A stretch of DNA of 64,000 nt from Achromobacter sp. B7 (GTDB lineage Bacteria > Pseudomonadota > Gammaproteobacteria > Burkholderiales > Burkholderiaceae_B): NCBI RefSeq assembly GCF_003600685.1, contig NZ_CP032084.1, positions 248,001 to 312,000 of the forward strand, written 5' to 3'. A program made the position numbers and the translations under genes. Shown in pieces: positions 26,404 through 35,245 of the stretch. Position 1 is the first letter of the stretch. The number at the start of each line of letters is the position of its first letter. The notes below the pieces were generated by a model, which worked only from the letters and a program-made list of their open reading frames with translations, had not been told where the DNA came from and did no database searches.

Positions 26404-27456
26404 ATGACGACATTGCTCACGACGTCGGACGTTGCCACCATCGTGGCCCGATACGGCCCGCGCAAGGTTTTCACCGATCTGCTGGACTATGTGCTGGCCG
26501 ATTTTCTGCGATGGCAAGAATTCGACAAGTGCGCGCGTGTCGCCAGTCATTCCCCTGCCGGCGTCATCGAACTGATGCCCGCCGCCGACAGCGAGCTGTA
26601 CAGCTTCAAGTTCGTGAACGGCCACCCCGACAACCCGCAAACCGGCCTGTCCACCGTGATGGCCTTTGGCGCCCTGGCGCAAGTCAGTACGGGCGAACCG
26701 CTGCTGATCAGCGAACTGACCCTGACCACCGCCCTGCGCACCGCCGTCACGTCGGCGCTGGCGGCACGCGCGTTGGCCCGGCCCGATTCGCGCTCGATGG
26801 CGTTGATTGGCAACGGGGCGCAGGCGGAATTCCAGGCCCTGGCATTTCACTATGTGCTGGGTATCGACGTGTTGCATGTGTACGACGTGGACGCCGACGC
26901 GACGCGCAAGCTGCAAGCCAACCTGGCCGCCGTCGCCCCGACGCTGCGCGTGGTCGCGTTTGACGGCACCGCGCAGGCGGTCAAGGGGGCGGACATCGTC
27001 ACCACCGTCACCGCCGACAAGGCCTACGCCACCATTCTGACCGCCGACATGGTTGAACCCGGCATGCACATCAACGCCTTGGGCGGCGACTGCCCGGGCA
27101 AGACCGAACTGCATGCCGACGTGCTGCGCCGGGGCGCTGTCTTTGTCGAATACGAACCGCAGACGCGCATTGAAGGCGACCTGCAACAGATGCCCGCGGA
27201 TTTTCCGGTGACGGAACTGTGGCGCGTGCTGACGGGGCAGGCGGCCGGCCGCCGCAGCGCTGAAGATGTGACCATCTTCGATTCGGTGGGTTTTGCGCTG
27301 GAAGACTTTTCGGCCTTGCGCTGGTTGCGCGACAGCGCCGTCCGATTTGGCATCGGCGCTCGCATTGAAGTGGCGCCGCGATTGCAGGATCCCAAGAATC
27401 TGTTCGATGTGGTGCGCGCGGCCACTGACGTGAAGGCCGCGCCGGGGCAGCCATAG
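26404..27456 (+). CDS. ocd: Ornithine cyclodeaminase
   Basis: 350 aa, mu-crystallin/OCD family, NAD-dependent conversion of L-ornithine to L-proline and ammonia. Length matches true OCDs. Visible: the substrate-binding GVIELMPAADSELYSFKFVNGHP block, Rossmann loop ALIGNGAQAEFQ, INALGGDCPGKTEL (the DxxGKTEL motif of ornithine-specific members), and VFVEYEPQTRIEG. GGGGAGA lies 7 bases before the ATG. Divergent from the Lrp gene, which probably controls it. The Asp in GGDCPGKTEL supports OCD over alanine dehydrogenase or lysine cyclodeaminase. Confidence 0.93.
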   Translation: MTTLLTTSDVATIVARYGPRKVFTDLLDYVLADFLRWQEFDKCARVASHSPAGVIELMPAADSELYSFKFVNGHPDNPQTGLSTVMAFGALAQVSTGEPLLISELTLTTALRTAVTSALAARALARPDSRSMALIGNGAQAEFQALAFHYVLGIDVLHVYDVDADATRKLQANLAAVAPTLRVVAFDGTAQAVKGADIVTTVTADKAYATILTADMVEPGMHINALGGDCPGKTELHADVLRRGAVFVEYEPQTRIEGDLQQMPADFPVTELWRVLTGQAAGRRSAEDVTIFDSVGFALEDFSALRWLRDSAVRFGIGARIEVAPRLQDPKNLFDVVRAATDVKAAPGQP

Positions 27457-27483
27457 CCCCGGCGATTCATCAGCAAAGCGCGA

Positions 27484-27696
27484 TCAGGCGGCGCGCGGGG
27501 CGTCAGTGGGCGGCGTGCCGTCGTGGAACATCGTCTTGAGCTGCGAGCGCAGCTCTGGCGAGTCGGCGTGCTTGTGCACGGTGGTGGCATGCTGCACGGC
27601 GGCTTCCAGCAATTCGTCGTCGGAATCCGCGGCCAGGGCTACCGAGCAATTCATCTCGCTTGGAAACTCACGGCAGTCGATGTATTTGCGGGTCAT
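27484..27696 (-). CDS. DUF1059 small protein
   Basis: 70 aa. Starts MTRKYIDCREFPSEMNCS, the DUF1059 signature with two Cys, and contains AAVQHATTVHKH. Small soluble proteins of unknown function, common in soil bacteria and archaea. AAGGAGA lies 6 bases before ATG 27696. Convergent with the ornithine cyclodeaminase gene (27-bp gap). Confidence 0.9.
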   Translation of the reverse strand: MTRKYIDCREFPSEMNCSVALAADSDDELLEAAVQHATTVHKHADSPELRSQLKTMFHDGTPPTDAPRAA

Positions 27697-27823
27697 GATT
27701 GTCTCCTTGCGCAGCGCCCAGGGGCGCTTGCGTAATGGCACATCCGACGCGCGGCATGCGGGGCATCGGGCAGTTGGCGCGTCGCAGCGCACCCGATGAT
27801 TCCAAAAGTATAGACCCGGGCGC

Positions 27824-29908
27824 TTACGGCTTTTCTTCTGGCAGTGCGTCATGCGACACCGGGCGGCCCAAGAGGTAACCCTGGAAGTGCGAGCAGCCTT
27901 CCTGTGTCAGCCGGTCCAGCTGCGCGGCGGTTTCCACGCCTTCGGCAGTGGTCGGAATGTCCAGGCTGCGCCCGATGCCGTTGATGGCGCGGATGATGGC
28001 CAGTGCTTCTTTACTGGATTCGACGTCCTGGGTGAACGATTTGTCGATCTTGATCTTGTCGAAATCGAACGAACGCAGATAGCCCAGCGACGAATAACCC
28101 GTGCCAAAGTCGTCCAGCGCCACTTTCACGCCCAGCGCCTTCAAGCGCTTGAGCGTGTTCAGGTTGGAGGCCGAGTTGGCCAGCAGCACCGATTCGGTAA
28201 TCTCCAGTTCCAGCCGCCGCGCCGGCAGGCCGGACTTGGTCAACGCCGATTCCACCAGCGACACCAGCGCGCTGTTGGTGAACTGGCTGGCAGACAGGTT
28301 TACGGCCACGGTTTCGTGGTCGTCCCAGCGCATGGCTTCGGCGCAGGCCTCGTGCAGGGTGAAGGCGCCCAGCTCGTGGATCAGGCCGGTTTCTTCGGCG
28401 ATGGGAATGAAGTCGCCGGGCATGATCAGGCCCTTGACCGGATGCTGCCAGCGCATCAGCGCTTCGCGCCCGACGATGCGCACGTGGCTGACGTCCAGGA
28501 TGGGCTGGTAATACAACTGCAATTGCTGACCCATGATGGCCTGGCGCAAGTCCATTTCCATTTCATGGCGCTTGAGCGCGGCGGCCTCCATCTCGGGCTG
28601 GAAGAACGCCATGCGGTTGCGGCCGTTGCGCTTGGCTTCGTACAGCGCCATGTCGGCGTAGCGCAGCAGGTGGTCGGCGGTGTATTCGGGCGTCTCGGCC
28701 AGCGCGATACCGATGCTGACGCTGATCGGCACCGTATGGCCGTCCACTTCAAAGGGCTGGCGCACCGCGTCGATCAGCCGTTCGGCCATCTTGCGCACGT
28801 CGTCCTGCTGGCCAATGTTGGGCAGCACCACCGCGAATTCGTCACCGCCCAGGCGGGCCAGCGTGTCCTGCTCGCGCAGCACCTTCGGCAGCCGCTTGGC
28901 CAAGAGGCGCAGCAGCTCGTCGCCGCAGGGATGGCCCAGCGTGTCGTTCACGCTTTTGAAATTGTCCAGGTCCAGGCACAGCACGGCGGTGCGGCGGTCG
29001 TCGGCACAGTGGTGCAGCGCCTTGAGAAGCTGCTCGCGGAACAGCCGGCGGTTGGGCATGCCGGTCAGGGTGTCGTGATGCGCCATGTAGCGCACCTGGG
29101 CATGCGCCGCGTTCTCGTCCGTGACGTCATCGGAGATCAGCAGCGCGTAACGCGAGCGCGGGTCGTTGCTGTGGAAAACCAGCGTGCGCGTGCGCAAGGT
29201 GCGCATGCCGCGCGCGGTGGTCAGCTCTTCTTCCGCTTCACGCAGGGCGCCGTCCGATCGCAAGGCGTCGTGCGTCAGCCGGTCCAGGAATTCGCACACG
29301 GGTTCAGGCAGGCACTGCTGCGCCGTCTTGCCCAGCATCTGGGCGCGCGTGACGCCGAACGTGGCTTCCGCCTGACGGTTGGCCAGCAGGATATTGCGCG
29401 ACACGGCGTCCATCACCAGCACGCACGACGGGATGTGCGACACCACGGCATCCAGGAAGCTGGATAGCGACGTCAATTCCGAGTTGTAGTGTTCGGCCAG
29501 CTCTTTGGCCTTCACCAGCTGCTGTTCGCGTTCACGGCGTTCGGTGACGTCGCGCGTGACCTTGGCAAAGCCAATCAGCTCGCCCTGGTCGTCGCGGATG
29601 GCGTCGATCACCACATTGGCCCAGAACAGCGTGCCGTCGCGGCGCACGCGCCAGCCCTCGGCTTCGAAGCGGCCCTGTTCGCGCGCCGTGGCCAGGCCGC
29701 GTTGCGGCAAGCCGGCGGCCTGGTCGGCGGCCGTGTAGAAGCACGCAAAGTTCTTGCCGACGATCTCTTCTTGGGTGTAGCCCTTGGCGCGCTGCGCCCC
29801 GGCGTTCCAGTTGGCGACTGTGCCGTCCGGATGCAGCATGTAGATGGCGTAGTCGACGACACCCTGCACAAGGTGCCGGTACATGACGTCGGAATTGTCG
29901 ATGATCAT
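27824..29908 (-). CDS. PAS-GGDEF-EAL c-di-GMP turnover protein
   Basis: 694 aa cytosolic protein without TM segments. PAS1 ~10-125 (DYAIYMLHPDGTVANWNAGAQRAKGY, quoted in part: GTVANWNAGAQRAKGY), PAS2 ~150-265, diguanylate cyclase domain ~275-440 with RLGGDEF at 352-358 and an intact RxxD inhibitory site at 345-348, and EAL domain ~450-690 with EAL at 482-484, VNLSASQ, ELEITES, LDDFGTGYSSL and KIDKSF. Both enzymatic halves look catalytically competent. The first PAS is of the type that binds haem, flavin or small ligands, but the cofactor cannot be told. No clear Shine-Dalgarno before ATG 29908. Confidence 0.93.
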   Translation of the reverse strand: MIIDNSDVMYRHLVQGVVDYAIYMLHPDGTVANWNAGAQRAKGYTQEEIVGKNFACFYTAADQAAGLPQRGLATAREQGRFEAEGWRVRRDGTLFWANVVIDAIRDDQGELIGFAKVTRDVTERREREQQLVKAKELAEHYNSELTSLSSFLDAVVSHIPSCVLVMDAVSRNILLANRQAEATFGVTRAQMLGKTAQQCLPEPVCEFLDRLTHDALRSDGALREAEEELTTARGMRTLRTRTLVFHSNDPRSRYALLISDDVTDENAAHAQVRYMAHHDTLTGMPNRRLFREQLLKALHHCADDRRTAVLCLDLDNFKSVNDTLGHPCGDELLRLLAKRLPKVLREQDTLARLGGDEFAVVLPNIGQQDDVRKMAERLIDAVRQPFEVDGHTVPISVSIGIALAETPEYTADHLLRYADMALYEAKRNGRNRMAFFQPEMEAAALKRHEMEMDLRQAIMGQQLQLYYQPILDVSHVRIVGREALMRWQHPVKGLIMPGDFIPIAEETGLIHELGAFTLHEACAEAMRWDDHETVAVNLSASQFTNSALVSLVESALTKSGLPARRLELEITESVLLANSASNLNTLKRLKALGVKVALDDFGTGYSSLGYLRSFDFDKIKIDKSFTQDVESSKEALAIIRAINGIGRSLDIPTTAEGVETAAQLDRLTQEGCSHFQGYLLGRPVSHDALPEEKP

Positions 29909-30106
29909 TGGATGAGGGGGCGGGGGGAAGCGCCCGCGTCTGGCGGGCCTGGCCGGCGTACGCGTGGGCTGTCCCGCGAATGGAATGAGGGATCTACGGC
30001 TTTACGTCGCCGTCTTGGCAATAGTTAAGGCGCGGGCCTGAAAAGGCGTGAATCTAACGAATGTTGTCGTAGAAACACGATTCATTGCATGGGGTGGCGC
30101 GGCAGG

Positions 30107-31216
30107 TCACAGCTTTACCCGCTGGCGCAGCGCCTGCGCGATCATCCCGATGTCGATGTCCTTGCCCGGGTTCTTCAAGCAGAAGTCGTACAGCACGGCC
30201 ACGTACGCATTGCCCAGCAGCTTGGTGATGGCGCCCGCGGTGGTGGCGGCGATGGTGCCGCCCACGGCGCTGCCCGCGCCCGGAATGAATTTCAGCATGC
30301 CCGATACCACCGACCGCCCGATCAGCGTGGCCGCCGACGCACCCAGCGTGGAGGTGACCAGCGTGGTGATGGCGGTGGTGTCCAGCTCCATGCCGAAGGT
30401 GATGCCGATCTTGGCGATCATGCCGACCTGGATCGGCACCAGCGCAAACGCGTCCGAAAACGGAATGGGCGCGGCGGCGGCGGACGCGGCCAGGCCGGCC
30501 GCCACGTTCACTTCTATCTCAGCCCGCTTTTTTTTTACTTCCAGGGCCTTCTTGTTGCGGGTGGACAGGGCATTGGCGTAGGCGCGCTGCTGCCCCTCGG
30601 GAATGTGTTCGGCCGTGACTTCAATCAGCTTGTCCAGGCCCATCGGCGGCAGTTCCGCGTCCAGTTCTTCGATCCATTCCGGCAGCGCGCGCACGGCCAC
30701 TACCTGCTTGGCGCTCGGCAGCAGCTTGTGCGCCTCGGCAACGAAGGGGCTGTTCTTGCGCGCCTTGGTCAGCACCACCACCACCGGGATGCCGGCGGTG
30801 GCCAGCATGTCGGCCAGTTCGATCTCGGCGTCTTCCACGCGGTGGCTGCTGTCCTGGATGCACAGCCAGGCCACATGCACGTGCTTGTCCTGATCGTCGG
30901 ACGCCGAGCGTTCCTGGATCAAGTCCGTCAGCGCCTGGCGCGAGCGCGCGTAGTCGCCCACTTCCAGGCCGCGCGTGTCGATGATGGTCAGCGGATGGCC
31001 GGGCTTGGTGTATTCCTGGGTGGTCTGCGTGACGGGCTTGCCCGCGCCCGTCTTGGCCAGATCGCCGCGAAACACGGCGTTGATCAGCGTGCTCTTGCCC
31101 ACGCCGGTCTTGCCCGCGATCAGGATGTTGACGCGACCCGCGCCGCGCGTGGCCGTGCTGATGGCGTCGGCGATGGCGTCCTGCAAGGCGGGCGAATCGG
31201 GGCGTAGGGGCGGCAT
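30107..31216 (-). CDS. Membrane-associated GTPase with DUF697-like C-terminal domain
   Basis: 369 aa. Era/YjiA-like G domain (~25-190): Walker A GKTGVGKST at 35-43, switch II IIDTRGLE around 78-84, G4 position is LTKAR, lacking the Asp of [NT]KxD, so guanine specificity may be relaxed. Residues ~235-360 hold Gly/Ala-rich hydrophobic helices similar to the DUF697 (YcjF-like) membrane-insertion domain; a KKKR cluster precedes them. Function unknown; relatives act in stress or polarised membrane processes. Divergent from the SSF symporter gene. Confidence 0.8.
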   Translation of the reverse strand: MPPLRPDSPALQDAIADAISTATRGAGRVNILIAGKTGVGKSTLINAVFRGDLAKTGAGKPVTQTTQEYTKPGHPLTIIDTRGLEVGDYARSRQALTDLIQERSASDDQDKHVHVAWLCIQDSSHRVEDAEIELADMLATAGIPVVVVLTKARKNSPFVAEAHKLLPSAKQVVAVRALPEWIEELDAELPPMGLDKLIEVTAEHIPEGQQRAYANALSTRNKKALEVKKKRAEIEVNVAAGLAASAAAAPIPFSDAFALVPIQVGMIAKIGITFGMELDTTAITTLVTSTLGASAATLIGRSVVSGMLKFIPGAGSAVGGTIAATTAGAITKLLGNAYVAVLYDFCLKNPGKDIDIGMIAQALRQRVKL

Positions 31217-31397
31217 GAGCGGTAATAACTGGAAAGGGATTGAGCAACGATATCAGATGAGTCCGACATTCGCGGCAACCGCGATATTTTTCTTGCCACT
31301 TCACCGAAGATCCGGGTTGCTTGATGAATCCGGTGCGTGGGCAGGCGCAACGGATCCCATAACCATATGGCTGCCCTGCGGTAAGGAGACCTTGAAA

Positions 31398-32801
31398 ATG
31401 GCGTTGGACATAGGAGTCGTCATGCTCTACCTGGGCGGCATGCTGCTGCTGGGCTGGTACGGCATGCGGCGGGCAAAAACCCAGGAAGACTATCTGGTGG
31501 CGGGCCGCAACCTGGGGCCCGGTTTGTACATGGGCACCATGGCGGCAACGGTGCTGGGCGGGGCCAGCACGGTGGGTACGGTGCGGCTGGGATATCAATA
31601 CGGTATTTCGGGGTTCTGGCTATGCGGGGCGCTGGGGCTGGGCATCATCGTGCTGAACCGGGTGCTGGCCAAACCCCTGCTGAAGCTGCGCATCTTCACG
31701 GTGACGCAGATTCTTGAACGGCGCTTCACGGCGGGCGCCAAGCATGTCAGCGCGTTGGTCATGATGGCGTATGCGCTGATGTTGGCAGCCACGTCCGTCA
31801 TCGCCATGGGCACGGTGATGCAGGTGCTGTTCGACCTGCCGTTCTGGGTGTCGGTCGTGGTCGGCGGCGGCGTGGTCGCGGTGTATTCCACGCTAGGCGG
31901 AATGTGGTCATTGACCTTGACCGACATCGTGCAATTCATCATCAAGACGGTGGGCCTGATGTTCGTGCTGCTGCCCATCTGCCTGATACGGGTGGGCGGC
32001 TGGGACCAGCTGGTGGCGCAGCTGCCCGCCGCCAGTTTCAGCCTGACGAACATCGGCTGGGGCACGATCATCACCTACTTCGTCATCTACTTCCTGGGCA
32101 TCCTGATCGGCCAGGAAATCTGGCAGCGCGTCTTCACTGCCCGTGACGAACGCGTGGCGCGCGTGGCGGGCACCGCCGCCGGGTTGTACTGCATCGTGTA
32201 CGGCCTGGTGGGCGCGGTGATCGGCATGACCGCGAAGGTGCTGCTGCCCGATCTGCCCGACGTCAACCACGCGTTCGCCGCCATCGTGCAGGCGGGCCTG
32301 CCGGACGGCATACGCGGCCTGGTCATCGCCGCGGCGCTGGCGGCCATGATGTCCACGGCCAGCGCCGCCATGCTGGCCACGTCCACCGTGCTGGCCGAAG
32401 ACCTGTTGCCGGCGCTGCGGGGCGGGCGCTCGTTCACCGACGTGCGCGTGCACCGGCTGATCACGCTGCTGGCCGCGCTGTCGGCGCTGGGCGTGGCGTT
32501 GGTGGTCGATGACGTCATGAGCGCCCTGACCTGCGCGTACAACCTGCTGGTGGGCGGCATGCTGGTGCCGTTGCTGGGTGCCATCTACTGGCGCCGCGCC
32601 ACCACCGCCGGCGCAATGGCGGGGATGCTGCTGGGTTGCGCGGCGGCCATTGCGTTCATGGTCAAGGACGGCCTGGCGGCCAACACACCGGTCTACGCGG
32701 CGCTTGCGGCCAGCGCCGCCGGCTTTGTGCTGATCAGCCTGCTGGGGCGGGCGGGCGCGCCTTGGGGCGATACACCCGTGCCGCGAGCCGACGCCAAATG
32801 A
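31398..32801 (+). CDS. Sodium:solute symporter (SSF family)
   Basis: 467 aa, about 13 TM helices, SSF/SLC5 family. The hallmarks are EDYLVAGRNLGPGLYMGTMAATVLGGASTVGT (the first part, EDYLVAGRNLG, is diagnostic) and the AALAAMMSTASAAMLATSTVLAEDL block. Start ATG 31398 has AAGGAGA 9 bases upstream. It is followed 23 bases later by an arginase-family hydrolase, so it most likely imports that enzyme's substrate (agmatine or another guanidino compound), by inference. Confidence 0.92.
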   Translation: MALDIGVVMLYLGGMLLLGWYGMRRAKTQEDYLVAGRNLGPGLYMGTMAATVLGGASTVGTVRLGYQYGISGFWLCGALGLGIIVLNRVLAKPLLKLRIFTVTQILERRFTAGAKHVSALVMMAYALMLAATSVIAMGTVMQVLFDLPFWVSVVVGGGVVAVYSTLGGMWSLTLTDIVQFIIKTVGLMFVLLPICLIRVGGWDQLVAQLPAASFSLTNIGWGTIITYFVIYFLGILIGQEIWQRVFTARDERVARVAGTAAGLYCIVYGLVGAVIGMTAKVLLPDLPDVNHAFAAIVQAGLPDGIRGLVIAAALAAMMSTASAAMLATSTVLAEDLLPALRGGRSFTDVRVHRLITLLAALSALGVALVVDDVMSALTCAYNLLVGGMLVPLLGAIYWRRATTAGAMAGMLLGCAAAIAFMVKDGLAANTPVYAALAASAAGFVLISLLGRAGAPWGDTPVPRADAK

Positions 32802-32824
32802 ACCTTTTATTTCAGGAGCACATC

Positions 32825-33871
32825 ATGCGCTTTACCCCGGAGCGCCTTGCGGCGCTGCGCGCCCGCTTTGGCGGCGCCAACGAAGCCACCATCCACGACC
32901 CGCATTTTCGCGAAGTGGCCGTCAACATCATCGACGGCAGCGGCACGCGCAGCGCGCCCTATGCGGGCATGCCTACCTTGCTGGACGCCCCGGCACGCCC
33001 CATCGACTGGCAAGCGCCCGACTTCGGCGACCTGCAAGTGGCGCTGACCGGCGTGCCGATGGACCTGGGCGCCAGCAACCGCAGCGGTTGCCGTTTTGGG
33101 CCGCGCGCGCTGCGCGCCATCGAACGCGTCGGCCCCTACCACCACGTCTTGCGCTGCACGCCCACGCACGACCTGCGCGTGGCCGATATCGGCGATGTGC
33201 CGATGCGCAGCCGCTTCAACCTGGAGCAATCACATGAAGATATCGAAACCGCGTACGCCCAGATCCATGCGGCGGGGGTCATTCCGGTTTCGGTGGGGGG
33301 CGACCATTCCATTACCCTGCCGATCCTGCGTGCGCTGGGCCGACGCGCGCCGGTCTCGCTGATCCACTTCGATGCGCATTGCGATACGGGCGGCCCGTTC
33401 GACGGCAGCCGCTTTCACCACGGTGGCCCGTTCCGCCAAGCCGTGCTGGACGGCGTGCTGGACCCCACGCGCACCATCCAGATCGGCATCCGTGGCGCGG
33501 CGGAATACCTCTGGGAATTCTCGTACGAGTCCGGCATGACGGTCATTCACGCGGAAGACATTGCCCGCCTGGGCGTGGATGCCGTGGTCGCGCAGGCGCG
33601 CAAGGTCGTGGGCGACACGCCGGTGTATGTCTCGTTCGACATCGATTGCCTGGACCCGGCGTTTGCGCCGGGCACGGGCACGCCCGAGGTGGGCGGCGTG
33701 ACCGTGCGCGAAGCGCAGGCCATCCTGCGGGCGCTGGCGGGTATCGACATCATCGGGGGCGACGTGGTCGAAGTGGCGCCCGCCTATGACGCCACGGCCA
33801 ACACCGCGCACGCGGGCGCGCAGATGCTGTTCGAGATCCTGAGCCTGGTCGGCGTGCGCCACGCGGGCTGA
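32825..33871 (+). CDS. Agmatinase/guanidinobutyrase-like ureohydrolase
   Basis: 348 aa, arginase/agmatinase superfamily with two-metal site: VGGDHSI, FDAHCDT, SFDIDCLDP. These are the full ligand sets (H; D-H-D; D-D). The family splits agmatine, guanidinobutyrate, guanidinopropionate or guanidine into urea plus amine. The FDAHCDTGGPF variant and the long N-terminal region differ from classic SpeB (DAHTD), so the exact substrate is open. Cotranscribed with an SSF symporter. It is not close enough to the hut genes to be assumed to be HutG, though formiminoglutamase belongs to the same superfamily. Confidence 0.85.
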   Translation: MRFTPERLAALRARFGGANEATIHDPHFREVAVNIIDGSGTRSAPYAGMPTLLDAPARPIDWQAPDFGDLQVALTGVPMDLGASNRSGCRFGPRALRAIERVGPYHHVLRCTPTHDLRVADIGDVPMRSRFNLEQSHEDIETAYAQIHAAGVIPVSVGGDHSITLPILRALGRRAPVSLIHFDAHCDTGGPFDGSRFHHGGPFRQAVLDGVLDPTRTIQIGIRGAAEYLWEFSYESGMTVIHAEDIARLGVDAVVAQARKVVGDTPVYVSFDIDCLDPAFAPGTGTPEVGGVTVREAQAILRALAGIDIIGGDVVEVAPAYDATANTAHAGAQMLFEILSLVGVRHAG

Positions 33872-34225
33872 CGACGCGCGCGCACTTTCTTGCATTCCCC
33901 TTTCGCTTTGGCGCAAAAGGTAATGGAAGGTACGAACGCACACTCGGCGGCGTGGTGCCGCCGATAGTGCGTTCGTCACGGTAAGCATGCACGCTAATGG
34001 TGCGCAGGGGCTACGCGCGCGCGCGATGCCCTGGGAGGCTGCACTGGCGCGGGTTTCGCGATATGGGACGGCGGCGACGACGGGGCGTGCGCGCAAAAAA
34101 AAGGGCGCGATCGAATGCCCTGCCATGCTGTTACATCACAAATGTTTCGGACGCGTTGGCGGGCATGGCGCCCTCGTAGAATCAGCGCCTCGTAAGGTTT
34201 CGCCGCGCTGTCAGCGGCACCGTTC
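33872..34225. other. Intergenic region (354 bp) with a long hairpin
   Basis: No credible gene. It contains the 20-bp hairpin at 33932-33976 and then a stretch leading to the glycan genes, with an A-rich run (AAAAAAAA near 34095) and a TGTTACATCACAAATGTTTC segment that may hold the promoter for the downstream operon. Short reading frames here have no ribosome site or family features. Confidence 0.6.
33932..33976. repeat. 20-bp near-perfect inverted repeat (hairpin)
   Basis: Left arm 33932-33951, loop GTGGT (33952-33956), right arm 33957-33976; 18 of 20 positions pair. Outer part is ACGAACGCAC, inner part CGGCGGC. It starts 60 bases after the ureohydrolase stop and has no T tract, so it may be a REP-like palindrome or a stabilising/terminating structure rather than a standard intrinsic terminator. 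Confidence 0.7.
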
Positions 34226-35245
34226 ATGACCCGATTTGCCCTCGTCCCCCGTTTGCTCCGGTCGCGCCCGCTGACCAAGGGCTTTCGCTATCTTTACCGC
34301 TATACGCGAGCCGGCGCCTATCGGCATAACGAAACCTTGTGGCCGCTGGTGAAAGTACGCCGCGATGCCCGCGACCACGACCGCTTGCTGTCCTGCAACG
34401 TGCTCGGCGTGCAAGGCCCGGCTACCTTGCCCCTGGCCGACGTGCCGCGAGACATCACCGGCGACGCCCACCTGATCCTTAGCGGCCCTTCCATTGCTGA
34501 CATCGACTATGCGCGTTGCCGACTGGGCAACGTGATGGGCGTGAACGGGTCGATTGCGCTGCGGCGCGCGCATCCCTCGTTGCGCTTCGATTACTACGCG
34601 ATGCTGGACGCGGGCTTTGTGAAGCGCCGGCGCGACCTGGTTGCCGAGGTCTTGTCGCAGGACCTGCTGCTGTTTGTCACGCCCGAGGTGTACCGGTGGA
34701 TTTCGTACTTGTTCGACGCCAAGGCGGTTCGGTGCCGCATTGCGTTGTTCGAGGAAGTGCACCAGCGTGCGCTGCAACCGCGCGCGCAACCCGATGCCCT
34801 TGCCGCGCGGTTGGCGCGCGACCCCGAGCTGGTGTTGTTCGACGCGCATCACCCGCAGCACGCGCACGGCTTCAGCCTGAACCCGTCGCGCGGCCTGTTC
34901 GGCGGCGGCACGGTGGCCTACACGGCCTTGCAACTGCTGGCCTGGATGGGCGCGCGCACGCTGTACCTGCACGGCCTGGACCTGAGCGCCACGGCCGGCC
35001 CGCGCTTTTACGAAAGCCCGGGCGCGCAGTTGGCCACCGCGCTGGACCGGCAGTTTGCCGGACATATCGAACCGGCGTTCCGCCAGGCCAGCCGCCTGCT
35101 GCGCGCGCACGGCGTTCAGGTCTACAACCTGTCCTTGAACAGCCGCCTGGGCGAGGACATATTTGAAAAGCGCCACTGGAGCTGTTTGCTCAAACAAGGG
35201 GAATCCCCGCCTTCCCCGCAACGGTTCTCGGGCCTATCACGATGA
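34226..35245 (+). CDS. LPS-core-type glycan biosynthesis protein (possibly WaaZ-like Kdo transferase)
   Basis: 339 aa cytosolic/peripheral protein. Key segments: HLILSGPSIADIDY, MGVNGSIALRR, YYAMLDAGFVKRR and the late GARTLYLHGLDLSA. The SGPS...GVNGS layout is that of a group of glycosyltransferase-like proteins including WaaZ (KdoIII transferase) and MAF/DUF115-type proteins; I cannot decide between them. The last four bases overlap the following GT4 glycosyltransferase start (ATGA), so the two are translationally coupled and likely decorate the same glycan, probably LPS core. Confidence 0.55.
   Translation: MTRFALVPRLLRSRPLTKGFRYLYRYTRAGAYRHNETLWPLVKVRRDARDHDRLLSCNVLGVQGPATLPLADVPRDITGDAHLILSGPSIADIDYARCRLGNVMGVNGSIALRRAHPSLRFDYYAMLDAGFVKRRRDLVAEVLSQDLLLFVTPEVYRWISYLFDAKAVRCRIALFEEVHQRALQPRAQPDALAARLARDPELVLFDAHHPQHAHGFSLNPSRGLFGGGTVAYTALQLLAWMGARTLYLHGLDLSATAGPRFYESPGAQLATALDRQFAGHIEPAFRQASRLLRAHGVQVYNLSLNSRLGEDIFEKRHWSCLLKQGESPPSPQRFSGLSR

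Noticed and set aside
32825-33871. Formiminoglutamase HutG of the hut pathway
   Set aside because: Same superfamily, but located 4 kb away beyond glycan and frm genes and paired with a symporter; cannot be assigned to hut by sequence alone.
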